A DNA stretch of 64,000 bases. Origin: Mucilaginibacter corticis (GTDB taxonomy: Bacteria; Bacteroidota; Bacteroidia; Sphingobacteriales; Sphingobacteriaceae). The stretch lies in contig NZ_VLPK01000001.1 of the NCBI RefSeq assembly GCF_007558865.1, forward strand, positions 1,798,001 to 1,862,000, written 5' to 3'. Under the pieces are notes generated by a model that worked only from the letters and a program-made list of their open reading frames with translations, did no database searches and was not told the origin of the DNA. Position 1 is the stretch's first letter, and every line of letters begins with the position of its first letter. Below, piece after piece: positions 1 through 8,362 of the stretch. A program made the position numbers and the translations under genes.

Positions 1-1290
1 GGGTATATTGACGAGTTATTTGCACTGGCCGGAAAAGATCCTTCACAGTATTTTAAATACCAAGAATTGGATATCATTTGTAAGTATTTTTACGAGGATG
101 GCACCCGCTTAACCGCTTATGCCGACGAGGCAAAGTTTATAAAAGAAATAACTACCATCACCGACGAACCTGCCGCATCGCTGAAAAAGCAACGCGCAAA
201 CAGCAGCAAGATCTATGAATTAACTAACCCTGTTTTTTTAGAACGGGGCTTTAGCGGGCTGAATAGTTTATTTAATAAAGAAGCGTTAAAAGCCCTGGTA
301 AACCTGCCCAAGTTGGATACAGCGCGCACCATGCACCGGGCAAATCAAAGTTTTTTTAAAGATAAGCGGCTGGTGCAGTTTTATGACAGGTATGCCACCT
401 ACAATGGTTCAAACCCCTATACCGCGCCGGCTACGCTAAACGTGGTTCCGCACCTGGAACAGCAACTTGGTGCCTATTTCCCCCAAGGGGGCATGTACAG
501 CATTATTAACACACTTGTAAAGCTGGCGGAAGAATTGGGGGTAAAATTTCATTATCAGTCGCCGGTTGACGAGATCGTTTTAAATAATAAAGTTATACTG
601 GGGGTAAAGGTTAAAGGCGAGTTGATTAATGCCGATATCGTAGTATCAAACATGGATATCTGGTTCACCTATAAAAAGCTGTTAAAAGATCATCCAAAGC
701 TTCATCCGCAAAAAACATTACAACAAGAGCGCAGCAGTTCGGCATTGGTGTTTTACTGGGGGATAAATACAACGTTCAATGAGCTCGATCTGCATAACAT
801 TTTCTTTAGTGCCCATTATAAAGCCGAGTTTGACCACATCTGGAAAGAAAAAGATATTTACCACGACCCGACCGTTTATCTCAATATTAGTTCAAAACTA
901 AATCCTGACGACGCGCCGCGCGGCTGCGAGAACTGGTTCGTCATGATCAACGTACCCGCCAATACCGGGCAGAATTGGGACGGCCTGACAACCCAAGCCC
1001 GAAAAAATATCCTGGCTAAATTATCCCGATTATTGAACCGGGATGTAACTCCGCTCATCATCAGCGAAAGCATATTAGATCCCCGCGGTATTGAAAGCAA
1101 AACCTCATCTTACCAGGGATCGATCTACGGTACCAGTTCAAATAGTAAGTACGCCGCGTTTATGCGTCACGCCAATAAATCGGGCCAGGTAAAAGGCCTT
1201 TATTTTTGCGGCGGCAGTGTGCACCCGGGGGGCGGTATTCCGCTTTGCCTGCTGTCGGCAAAGATCGTAAGCCAGTCGGTTGGCCGGTAA
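1..1290 (+). CDS. Carotenoid desaturase (CrtI/CrtD family), 3' part
   Basis: The frame is open from base 1, so the N-terminal FAD-binding Rossmann part lies outside the window; the 430 visible codons are the substrate and C-terminal parts. The C-terminal signature CGGSVHPGGGIPLCLLSAKI closely matches the second FAD-contact motif of carotenoid desaturases, and the mid-protein SNMDIWFTYKKLL segment fits the same superfamily. Family members desaturate phytoene or hydroxylated carotenoids at the membrane. The wording of the C-terminal motif resembles CrtD (1-hydroxycarotenoid 3,4-desaturase) more than CrtI, but I cannot separate them without alignment. The TTG at 67 is internal, not a start. A carotenoid gene fits the pigmented Sphingobacteriaceae. 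Confidence 0.85.
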   Translation, partial: GYIDELFALAGKDPSQYFKYQELDIICKYFYEDGTRLTAYADEAKFIKEITTITDEPAASLKKQRANSSKIYELTNPVFLERGFSGLNSLFNKEALKALVNLPKLDTARTMHRANQSFFKDKRLVQFYDRYATYNGSNPYTAPATLNVVPHLEQQLGAYFPQGGMYSIINTLVKLAEELGVKFHYQSPVDEIVLNNKVILGVKVKGELINADIVVSNMDIWFTYKKLLKDHPKLHPQKTLQQERSSSALVFYWGINTTFNELDLHNIFFSAHYKAEFDHIWKEKDIYHDPTVYLNISSKLNPDDAPRGCENWFVMINVPANTGQNWDGLTTQARKNILAKLSRLLNRDVTPLIISESILDPRGIESKTSSYQGSIYGTSSNSKYAAFMRHANKSGQVKGLYFCGGSVHPGGGIPLCLLSAKIVSQSVGR

Positions 1291-1371
1291 AAAAAATTAC
1301 AATCTTAATCTTATTAAACTAAAAACTGTAGGCTAAAAACATTCGTAAATACATGAAAATGTGTTAAAACC

Positions 1372-1599
1372 ATGTACAACAAGAGTGCCATAGCAGCTAA
1401 CATCAGAAGGGTAAGAATGCATAAAAACTACTCGCAGGAATATCTGGGTTTAAGGCTTCATATATCGCAAAACGCGTACAGTAAAATTGAAATAGGACAA
1501 TCAAACATTACCCTGCAACGCATCTTTGAAATTGCCGAAGTATTTGAGGTTGATGTTTGCGAACTGATTGACGTACAAAGGCCGTTTGTCGTTCGGTAA
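1372..1599 (+). CDS. Small XRE-family HTH regulator
   Basis: A 75-residue protein that is nearly all helix-turn-helix. Residues about 8-62 read as an HTH_3/XRE fold, with the pattern NIRRVRMHKNYSQEYLGLRL, then SQNAYSKIEIGQSNITLQRI as recognition helix and following helix, and a C-terminal FEVDVCELI segment that usually caps this fold. It has no effector or dimerisation domain. It stands alone downstream of the carotenoid gene (81 bp gap) and converges with the DUF4419 gene, so its target is not evident. Single-domain XRE proteins of this size are frequent in Bacteroidota and are mostly uncharacterised. Confidence 0.85.
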   Translation: MYNKSAIAANIRRVRMHKNYSQEYLGLRLHISQNAYSKIEIGQSNITLQRIFEIAEVFEVDVCELIDVQRPFVVR

Positions 1600-1681
1600 T
1601 TCTCAGTATGCTTTTATAGCAGCACACCCCACCCGGTAGAAGTGTGTGCCTCCAAAACGTAAATTCGACAAAATTATTTAC

Positions 1682-3097
1682 TTACTTAACGTTGTATGCC
1701 TGGCCATTAATATACAAGCTTGTATTCGGGAACATTTTTACAATTCGGTCTATTTCGGGCTGTTGTGTTGTTCCGTTAAGCGTAAGGTCATCTATTTTAA
1801 TTTGTCCTAATTCATCAGGTATCCTGATATTGCCAAAAAAATTGATGACCAACTTCTTTATCGGGCCTATCATCCATGTTTCAGGCGGTACATTATCTAC
1901 CTTTAAGTTTACAACCCCATTATTGTTTAATGTGGTTAACTTGTCTATTAATGCCTGCCTGAAAGGGTCTTTTTTACGGATCATCCAACCGATACGTGGT
2001 TTTAGCCCATACGTTTTTACATTCTGATCAAGCCCGACAAACCCCGCCCATAACTCTAAAGATGTTTTTTTTAAGTGAGCCGGGTCGGTGGCGTCTGTGT
2101 AATCAAGATTTACTTTCAAAAATTCATTGGGCAGCATTTGTCCACTCAGGCTTAACTCTTTTAAATCCAATTTACGTCCCTTTTTATCGTACGGAAAAAA
2201 TTTGACTATCCAGCCATCAACCAAATCAATGTTTGGGCCACAACTCATTTTTTTGGTATGATATTTAAACATGGCCTGCCAAAACTTTTTATCTGCTTTG
2301 CCTTTTGATGCTTGTATAAATTGTTTTAATATAGGTTCCAACTCATCAATCCACCAATCCAGTTGGTATTTACGGATAGCTTCTGTTTTATTCAAAACGC
2401 TTTCCCAGTCTTTCGTAGTGCCTTCAAGTGTTATTTGCGGAATACCACAGCCACTTATAAATAAATTGTAATTAAAAAACGATTGCACCGCGTTCATTAG
2501 TGTAATTTGAGATGCAATTTTAGTATCAAGCGTTGTTGTACTAAAGTTAGACGTCATTGCTGTTGTTAATTCCCTGCCGGTGAATGTGGCGATCTGACTA
2601 TCAAAACTTGCAAATGCTTTTTCCCAGTGACTGCCCGGACTAAGCATGTCGTGATCTGATGTGTACGCCAAGGTTTTTTTTCCTTCAAAATTTACTAATA
2701 GATCACGTAATAGTTCTGCGTTGTTGTTGACATGGTTTGCAAATCCCTGGCTTATTAAAAGCCAGATCATATCAGGCGATAGGGTAAACGGATGGTGATC
2801 GGCGTAAGCAGCGTACATCCCCTCAAAAAATGGATGAAAGCCGCGTGCTACCAATTTTTCAGGAATATTGCTTTTGGTTACAATATTAGATTGACCATCG
2901 GTGTTTTGCTTGCCCGGATCGCCGGGTAACTTTCGGTCTTCCTTGATCAGCTTTTCTAAAATATCGTCATAACTTTCGGTAGCAAATATTTTAGTCTTAG
3001 GTGCACTTAATTTTTCCACCTTAAAGGTTATACCTTTTTGAGCAAATATATTACAGGTAAATATTACCGATAAAAATAGCAGGACGGACTTTTTCAT
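1682..3097 (-). CDS. Secreted DUF4419 protein
   Basis: A 471-residue protein with a clear signal peptide (KKSVLLFLSVIFTCNIFAQ) and therefore probably periplasmic or exported. The central region, with GFHPFFEGMYAAYADHHPFT, SPDMIWLLISQGFANHVNNN and later WWIDELEPILKQF and SCGPNIDLVDGWIVKFFPYD, is characteristic of DUF4419, a family of unknown biochemical function found in bacteria and fungi. The gene is monocistronic as far as can be seen; a 15-bp perfect inverted repeat sits 20 bp before the start. The family assignment is firm, but no function can be offered. Confidence 0.8.
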   Translation of the reverse strand: MKKSVLLFLSVIFTCNIFAQKGITFKVEKLSAPKTKIFATESYDDILEKLIKEDRKLPGDPGKQNTDGQSNIVTKSNIPEKLVARGFHPFFEGMYAAYADHHPFTLSPDMIWLLISQGFANHVNNNAELLRDLLVNFEGKKTLAYTSDHDMLSPGSHWEKAFASFDSQIATFTGRELTTAMTSNFSTTTLDTKIASQITLMNAVQSFFNYNLFISGCGIPQITLEGTTKDWESVLNKTEAIRKYQLDWWIDELEPILKQFIQASKGKADKKFWQAMFKYHTKKMSCGPNIDLVDGWIVKFFPYDKKGRKLDLKELSLSGQMLPNEFLKVNLDYTDATDPAHLKKTSLELWAGFVGLDQNVKTYGLKPRIGWMIRKKDPFRQALIDKLTTLNNNGVVNLKVDNVPPETWMIGPIKKLVINFFGNIRIPDELGQIKIDDLTLNGTTQQPEIDRIVKMFPNTSLYINGQAYNVK

Positions 3098-3116
3098 GGC
3101 TGACAGGTTTAAATTG

Positions 3117-3149
3117 GTTGATTTAAAATTACTATAATTTTAAATCAAC
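3117..3149. repeat. Perfect 15-bp inverted repeat
   Basis: GTTGATTTAAAATTA, loop CTA, TAATTTTAAATCAAC. It lies between the end of the LytTR regulator gene and the start of the DUF4419 gene, both on the minus strand. It could be an AT-rich transcript terminator for the two-component operon or an operator for DUF4419. The stem has only two G-C pairs and no T tract follows on the minus strand, so a protein-binding role is at least as likely. Confidence 0.5.
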
Positions 3150-3191
3150 ACAAATCGTCAAATTGAAAAATTCGCGATCTTTATGGAGTAC

Positions 3192-3911
3192 TTACCTTTT
3201 AAAAAACCTGCCCCGCAAGATCTGCTTGATGGCATCGTCATAAAAGCTTTGGCCAATGGTTATTTTTGTTATAGCTAAATCTAATATACTGCCTTCAATA
3301 TTATTGATTTTATCTATATTAACAATATAGCTTTTATGCACCTGCAAAAACTTGTCAGCAGGCAGCTTTTCCTGGATGCCTTTTATGGTTAGGTAAACAA
3401 CCAGTTTTCTATTTGTTGTGTACAGTGTTACGTAATTAGCCATAGCCTCTATGTAGACCAGGTCGGCATAATTTACGCGCTCAATTTTATTGTCGCACTT
3501 CACGTAAAAATATTCATCGGTGCTTTTTTCCGGTAGATTTTGTTTCTGCTCGAGCGTTTTTAATTTAAGCGCTTTTTGTGCTGCCTTGATAAAGCGGTCT
3601 AACGAGAAAGGCTTTACCAGGTAATCAATCACAGCCATTTCAAAACCATCCAGCGCGTATTGCCCGTATGCCGTGGTCATGATCACCATAGGCAGGTTAT
3701 TAACAGACTTCAGAAATTGAAAGCCATTCATTTTTGGCATATTCACATCCAGAAATATCAGGTCTACGTCAAGCTCGTTCAATAGCCCCGTCGCTTTTAC
3801 CGGGTTCTCTGCAGCGCCAACCAGTTTCAGAAAGTCGGTTTCCTCAATATATTCCTGCAACAGTTTGCGGGCAATAGGCTCGTCGTCAATGATAAGGCAA
3901 TTCAGTATCAT
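3192..3911 (-). CDS. LytTR-type response regulator
   Basis: A 239-residue regulator. Residues 1-120 form a receiver domain with acidic pair D9-D10, phospho-acceptor D55 in FLDVNMPKMNG, and the conserved lysine in DYLVKPFSLDRF. Residues about 135-235 form a LytTR DNA-binding domain (YFYVKCDNKIERVNYADLVY, then KFLQVHKSYIVNIDKI). It is the output partner of the LytS-type kinase just upstream; the start codon overlaps the kinase stop by 4 bp (ATGA), so the two are translationally coupled. Such pairs in Bacteroidota control nearby envelope or metabolic genes; the target here is unknown. Confidence 0.93.
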   Translation of the reverse strand: MILNCLIIDDEPIARKLLQEYIEETDFLKLVGAAENPVKATGLLNELDVDLIFLDVNMPKMNGFQFLKSVNNLPMVIMTTAYGQYALDGFEMAVIDYLVKPFSLDRFIKAAQKALKLKTLEQKQNLPEKSTDEYFYVKCDNKIERVNYADLVYIEAMANYVTLYTTNRKLVVYLTIKGIQEKLPADKFLQVHKSYIVNIDKINNIEGSILDLAITKITIGQSFYDDAIKQILRGRFFKR

Positions 3912-4921
3912 AGGTCTGATAAAGTTAAAGTAACCTCGTAATAATCGTCCGTATTGATCAGCGTAAGCTGGTGTTTATCGGGGTATAAGATCTCCAGCCT
4001 TCGCTTGGTATTGGCAATGCCGAGGCCCGATGATTTTTCGGTAGTGTTAATAAATGGCTCTTTGGTGTTATATATCTTAAACGTAAGTTGCCCGTTATCA
4101 TATTTAAGACAAATATCAACCCGGTTCTCTTTACAATCATTAAAGCCGATATATTTAAAGGCATTCTCAATAAAGGTAATGAACAACAGCGGCGCCACCA
4201 TGATCTGCCCGTTAACGTCGGCATTAAAATCTACTATGACGCGCTCGTCCATACGCCCCTTCTGTATGGCTATATAGTTTTTAATGTAATTGATCTCACT
4301 GTCCAGCTCAATTTGCTCTACATTACATTCATACAACTGGTAGCGCAGCATCTCTGAAAACACCAGCAGCATATTACGCGCGTCTTTATTTGATTTATCA
4401 ATATGCCCGTAAATAGAATTGATAGAGTTAAACAGAAAATGCGGATTAAACTGCGCCCGTAAAAAATTAAGCTCATTAGTTGCTTTTTCTTTTTCTATCT
4501 GCTCGATGTAGATCTGCGAGCGGATCTTTTCGGCCACCATTTTGGCAGCCAGGATACAGATCACCCAAAAAAGGATATTGATAAACGAATCAAAGAAGAT
4601 AGATACATAATTGAATTGCGGATGCGCTACCTTAAACACGTAAGTAACCACAAACATGGATACCGGGATACGGATCAGCGCTGTAATGATTATCCCCGAC
4701 AGGAAAAATATACCAAACGCAACGTACCGTTGTTTATTGAGCAGTTGCGGAATGGTATATAATGCGTTAAAGTAATAATTTACAGATATAAAGGCCAGGT
4801 AACAAAACTGTATGGTAATGGTATGGGTTAGCACCAGCGCGCCATTTCTGAAAATAAAGATCCAGAAAAAGTAGGCCAGCAGCCAAAATGCTAAGTGATA
4901 TATGAGTTTATTGACTTTCAA
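3908..4921 (-). CDS. LytS-type sensor histidine kinase
   Basis: A 337-residue membrane kinase. The first 135 residues carry about four hydrophobic helices, followed by a short linker and the His_kinase domain with phospho-acceptor motif NPHFLFNSINSIYGHI near residue 160. The C-terminal ATPase has the N-box FITFIENAFKYIGF and a SSGLGIANTKRRLE G-box. The start is TTG: an in-frame TAA lies two codons upstream and no ATG occurs before the membrane segments, so TTG is the only start that keeps them. There is no periplasmic sensor domain, so it probably senses within the membrane. It overlaps its LytTR partner by 4 bp and starts 50 bp after the cytochrome c gene. Confidence 0.92.
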   Translation of the reverse strand: MKVNKLIYHLAFWLLAYFFWIFIFRNGALVLTHTITIQFCYLAFISVNYYFNALYTIPQLLNKQRYVAFGIFFLSGIIITALIRIPVSMFVVTYVFKVAHPQFNYVSIFFDSFINILFWVICILAAKMVAEKIRSQIYIEQIEKEKATNELNFLRAQFNPHFLFNSINSIYGHIDKSNKDARNMLLVFSEMLRYQLYECNVEQIELDSEINYIKNYIAIQKGRMDERVIVDFNADVNGQIMVAPLLFITFIENAFKYIGFNDCKENRVDICLKYDNGQLTFKIYNTKEPFINTTEKSSGLGIANTKRRLEILYPDKHQLTLINTDDYYEVTLTLSDL

Positions 4922-4970
4922 AAATTAATTGTTTACAAAGGTAAGTTACCAAAACCTTTCAAATTTATAA

Positions 4971-5378
4971 TTACTCCGTACCATCCGGAAATGCCTGGCC
5001 CTTATGGCAGGTGTTGCAGGATACAACCATAGCGCTGCTGCCAATTTTAGGATGCTTTACATGCAGGTATTTTTTATTGATACCAAGGGTCATGCGCATC
5101 ATTTCACGGGTTATTTCCTTTTCGGGTTTGGCATCGCTTGCAAAATCAAGCCCGCGGCCATTTTTATTGTTAGCGTGGCAAAAACTGCAATTTACACCCA
5201 GCGCGTCCTGGAAATCATCAACCATCATACTTTGTAATTCTTTCGAGCTAATATTTTTTGGCAGCACCTTTAAATTGGTATAATGCACAGGTTCGGGATC
5301 TTTTAAAGCAGCGGCTGCGGTTACGGTTGCCGTAGCCGCCAGCGCTGCTATTACTATAAATTTTTTATTCAGTTTCAT
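4971..5378 (-). CDS. Periplasmic cytochrome c, reaction-centre-cytochrome-like, two CxxCH motifs
   Basis: 135 residues with a signal peptide (FIVIAALAATATVTAAAA) and two haem-attachment motifs, CSFCH near residue 65 and CNTCH near residue 121. Between them lies REMMRMTLGINKKYL, which resembles the axial-methionine helix of the photosynthetic reaction-centre cytochrome c subunit fold, a family also widespread in non-photosynthetic Bacteroidota. It is probably a small periplasmic electron carrier. Its ATG overlaps the YceI stop by 4 bp, so it is coupled to YceI and, above that, to the Tat-type phosphoesterase. Confidence 0.85.
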   Translation of the reverse strand: MKLNKKFIVIAALAATATVTAAAALKDPEPVHYTNLKVLPKNISSKELQSMMVDDFQDALGVNCSFCHANNKNGRGLDFASDAKPEKEITREMMRMTLGINKKYLHVKHPKIGSSAMVVSCNTCHKGQAFPDGTE

Positions 5379-5920
5379 GCCGCAGGGTGATCTTTCTTAG
5401 CGGTTACATTGATCATTACTTCCAACTCGTCAGACACGGTGCTTGTGCCGCCCACGCCAAAATCTTTTCGTTTTATTTTAAACGATCCCTTAAACACATA
5501 GCCATCTGCTGTTGCGTTTGCCGAGAAAGGGAACGTTATTGGTTGCGTTTTACCTTTAATAGTTAATTGTCCGTTCAGCATATAGGTATCGCTTTTATTG
5601 GTAGGCAAAATTTTTGTCGATGCGAGGCGGATAACCGGGAAATTCTTCACGTCAAAAAAACTGCTGCCTTTTAAATGTTCGTCGCGCAAGCTGTTATCTG
5701 TGTTAACAGTAGATGCGTTGATGGATACATCAAACGTGCTGACGGCAAGGCCTTGAGGGTCGAAATTGATCGAACCCTCAAAACCAGAAAACGAGCCGTC
5801 CACATCAAACCCCAGATTTTTGATTGTAAACTTTAATGTTGATGCCTGCTCAACCGGTTTAAGCTGTGCGTGGCAAAGTGTAGCGGCAAATAAGAATATT
5901 AAGGTGGTGATTGTTTTCAT
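5375..5920 (-). CDS. YceI-family periplasmic lipocalin-like protein
   Basis: 181 residues with signal peptide ending LCHAQ. The body matches the YceI family throughout: a beta-barrel with FTIKNLGFDVDGSFSGFEG, DEHLKGSSFFDVKNFPVI and LTIKGKTQPITFPF. YceI proteins bind isoprenoid or fatty-amide ligands in the periplasm and are often linked to quinone or redox genes. The pairing with a c-type cytochrome downstream (4-bp overlap) fits that association. It starts 27 bp after the metallophosphoesterase gene, so the three probably share one transcript. Confidence 0.92.
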   Translation of the reverse strand: MKTITTLIFLFAATLCHAQLKPVEQASTLKFTIKNLGFDVDGSFSGFEGSINFDPQGLAVSTFDVSINASTVNTDNSLRDEHLKGSSFFDVKNFPVIRLASTKILPTNKSDTYMLNGQLTIKGKTQPITFPFSANATADGYVFKGSFKIKRKDFGVGGTSTVSDELEVMINVTAKKDHPAA

Positions 5921-5947
5921 TGTGATTTTTATTTTATTATCTGCCGT

Positions 5948-6949
5948 TTATGATGCAATTAACGGGGTGTCGGTAATTGCCAGTGAGTGATTATGTTCAA
6001 CGTAGTTAACAGCGGTTAATCCCAGCATGGTGCGCAGTTTTTCGGCAGGTACTTTCATTGGTCCCGGCGCAGGCGCGGTGCCTGGTGCAGGTTGCGGGAA
6101 AGCTGTTGAGTTTGCGGTATGGAAGGTAATATTACCCTCAACCTTTTGTATGGTTTGATGGATGTGCCCGTTTAATACCGACACCGAGCCAAAGCGTTTT
6201 AGCAAAGCCAAAGCTTGCGCGCTATCATCAGTTCCCCAGCCCCATTGCGGGTAAATGGCCCAAAGCGGTATGTGTGCAAATACCACGATAGGTGTGCTGT
6301 TTGATAGCGGTTTCAGGTCATTCTCCAGCCATTTTAGTTGTTCGGGGCCTATGTAACCCAGGCCGCCGTCTACGTGGTTGGTTACGTTAACTAATCCAAT
6401 AAAATGTACGCCGTGCGAGTCAAAACTATACCAGCCGTCGCCCAAGGTGCCTTTTCCGTAGCGCTCCAAATAAAGCTTACCGTTATCTGTTACGTCATGC
6501 TCGCCGGGTACATAAAATATTTTTTCTGTTTTTACAGACTTTAAAGATTGTTCAAGTGTGTCAAATTCTTCAGCTTGTGCCAGGTGAGACAGGTCGCCGG
6601 TGTGTAATACAAATGACGGCGCGCTGGGCATATTGTTAATTTTAGCTATGGTAGCGTTTAAGGTGCCTACCACATCAGTGTTGGCCGGTTTGTTAAAGCC
6701 AATGTGGCTGTCGCTGATCTGCACGAAACTAAAGTCAGACGCGGGTACTACCAGGCCTTTTTTTAGTCCGCCGGTGGTTTTATCTATCATCTGGCTCATG
6801 CCATATGATTTTAAAATACCGCCCGACATCATCCAGAGTACGCCGGTGCCGGCCCAGGCCATACATTCTAAAAATCCGCGGCGGTCAATGCCGTCATTGT
6901 TCTCTTCGGGAGTAGAGTGATCATGGTTATGAAAGTGGTGCTTCATCAT
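5948..6949 (-). CDS. Tat-exported metallophosphoesterase
   Basis: 333 residues. After a histidine-rich start (HHFHNHDH) comes a twin-arginine signal, DRRGFLECMAWAG, and a hydrophobic stretch, so export by Tat in folded, metal-loaded form is likely. The calcineurin-like phosphoesterase core has DSHIG, HTGDLSH, PGEHD, FAHIPLW and NGHIHQ. The third motif has Glu where most family members have Asn (GNHD); the rest of the metal ligands are present. The substrate is unknown. It is first in a cluster with YceI and cytochrome c, and the 358-bp gap upstream should hold the promoter. Confidence 0.88.
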   Translation of the reverse strand: MMKHHFHNHDHSTPEENNDGIDRRGFLECMAWAGTGVLWMMSGGILKSYGMSQMIDKTTGGLKKGLVVPASDFSFVQISDSHIGFNKPANTDVVGTLNATIAKINNMPSAPSFVLHTGDLSHLAQAEEFDTLEQSLKSVKTEKIFYVPGEHDVTDNGKLYLERYGKGTLGDGWYSFDSHGVHFIGLVNVTNHVDGGLGYIGPEQLKWLENDLKPLSNSTPIVVFAHIPLWAIYPQWGWGTDDSAQALALLKRFGSVSVLNGHIHQTIQKVEGNITFHTANSTAFPQPAPGTAPAPGPMKVPAEKLRTMLGLTAVNYVEHNHSLAITDTPLIAS

Positions 6950-7256
6950 ATTTATTTTTAAGTGACTGAAATAATTATGATACGAAGGAAGAAAAAGCCG
7001 CGCTCTGGCTATAATATTTTACATCAACAGGGAAAATTACTTGATGAACAAGGTAAATGCACAGGTATATAAATGAGCGGGTATACCCGTTAATACGGTT
7101 TTATTTGAGTAATAGGATAAAAAGGTTTCGTAAGCAGAAAAAATGCGTATAAATACCTGTTTTTCAAATAAAAACGCTAGTACAAAGCGTATTGATTATT
7201 ATTGTAATGCCCTATGCCTTATCACAATTAGCTTATAGGGGTTAAAGCAAACAAGA
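6950..7256. other. Intergenic region, no gene seen
   Basis: About 300 bp between the phosphoesterase start and the terminator of the next minus-strand gene. It is AT-rich, with no convincing ORF, and must contain the promoter of the phosphoesterase operon. I could not place a clean TAnnTTTG element. Confidence 0.5.
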
Positions 7257-7280
7257 AACGCCCCGGGTATCCGGGGCGTT
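7257..7280 (-). terminator. Hairpin terminator after lipoprotein gene
   Basis: Perfect 10-bp stem AACGCCCCGG, loop GTAT, CCGGGGCGTT, 27 bp past the stop of the minus-strand lipoprotein gene. A short, interrupted T run follows on the minus strand. Almost the same stem is found after the paralogous gene upstream. Confidence 0.75.
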
Positions 7281-7307
7281 CTGTTTGTTAAATTATAGGG
7301 ATAATTT

Positions 7308-8105
7308 TTATTGTTGGGCGTAATAGCCTGTAACTAAATCAATATTGTAAACCAAAGTACCCATGGTTAAGGTTGCTTTGTTGCCACCTATAAATTTAAA
7401 GATTCCTTTATAACTAAATTTACCATAGTTTGATGAGCCTGTTATAACTGCTGATGCTGTACCGCTAATTAAGATACCGCCAGGTTTGGTAAATAATACG
7501 TTGCTGCTTGTTAGCGTAACATTACTTGTACCGTAATATTTTTGGCCTCCTAAGGTAGTAAATGAACCTATACGATTGTAAGTACCGCTAACAGTGTATT
7601 GAGTTGCTGTTGAAGCTAAACCGGTAATGGTAATTTTTGATGTTCCGTAATCGGTTGATTTAAGTTTTGGAGCAGTAAAGCTGCCTTTAAATGTAATGTT
7701 ATCTACAACGTTAGTACCAATGTTATCTGCTGTACAATTTAAGGTACGTGCAAATTTATAAAGAGAACTGTAAGTAATAGAATTTGCAGTTCCTGCAGAT
7801 GCAAGACTGTCAGCAACTGTAGTTCCGCATTTTTGATACAGCGTATTAGGATCTATCGCGTTAATGGTTTTGCCACCATCTGTGCTGATATTATTCATTG
7901 ATATTGCACTTGATGCTTCGCTGTTGGCTACCGAAGCAAAACCGTATGTACTGCCGGCCATTGAACTAACAGCCAGGTCAACTGCTTGGTCTTGTGTTAA
8001 ACCTGCGTTGCTGTCGTCTGTTTTCATGCCGGATTCATCCTTTTTACATGAAATTGCAAATAATATAAATGTTACAACTAAAAGGAGTCTTGACGTTTTC
8101 ATCAT
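7308..8105 (-). CDS. Lipoprotein of unknown function, paralogue A
   Basis: The start is set at the ATG at 8105, because MMKTSRLLLVVTFILFAISC is a lipoprotein signal with lipobox Cys; the longer GTG-initiated frame would bury it. The mature part starts with a charged linker (KKDESGMKTDDS), then a short helical part (TQDQAVDLAVSSMAG), then a beta-rich, Ser/Thr/Gly-rich C-terminal two-thirds that ends TLTMGTLVYNIDLVTGYYAQQ. It aligns end to end with the next gene upstream. No known domain was recognised. It is probably a surface- or periplasm-anchored protein. Confidence 0.75.
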   Translation of the reverse strand: MMKTSRLLLVVTFILFAISCKKDESGMKTDDSNAGLTQDQAVDLAVSSMAGSTYGFASVANSEASSAISMNNISTDGGKTINAIDPNTLYQKCGTTVADSLASAGTANSITYSSLYKFARTLNCTADNIGTNVVDNITFKGSFTAPKLKSTDYGTSKITITGLASTATQYTVSGTYNRIGSFTTLGGQKYYGTSNVTLTSSNVLFTKPGGILISGTASAVITGSSNYGKFSYKGIFKFIGGNKATLTMGTLVYNIDLVTGYYAQQ

Positions 8106-8301
8106 TTTCTGGGGGGATTTAATTTTCACTCTAACTATTTTTCACTCTAAATATTAAACGTATTAACTACGTAGACCCACTTATACGGTATCGATTTTGG
8201 TTTTGTTGTCATTAAAAAAAGTTTTTTATGTTATTAATATGTTATCACACAATAACTTTCATGTTTATGGCCTTACAGATCAATTTGCCCATAATAACAA
8301 A

Positions 8302-8322
8302 CGCCCCGGTTTTGCCGGGGCG
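8302..8322 (-). terminator. Hairpin terminator after lipoprotein gene
   Basis: Stem CGCCCCGG, loop TTTTG, CCGGGGCG, 40 bp past the stop of the minus-strand gene that ends at 8363. The stem core is the same as in the terminator after the downstream paralogue. Confidence 0.7.
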
Positions 8323-8362
8323 CTGTCATTTTTGTAGGTAGATGATGTATCGTTGTTGATCT

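Noticed and set aside
1624-1654. GCACAC/GTGTGC hairpin as terminator between XRE and DUF4419
   Set aside because: Short stem, 14-nt loop and no T tract on either strand.
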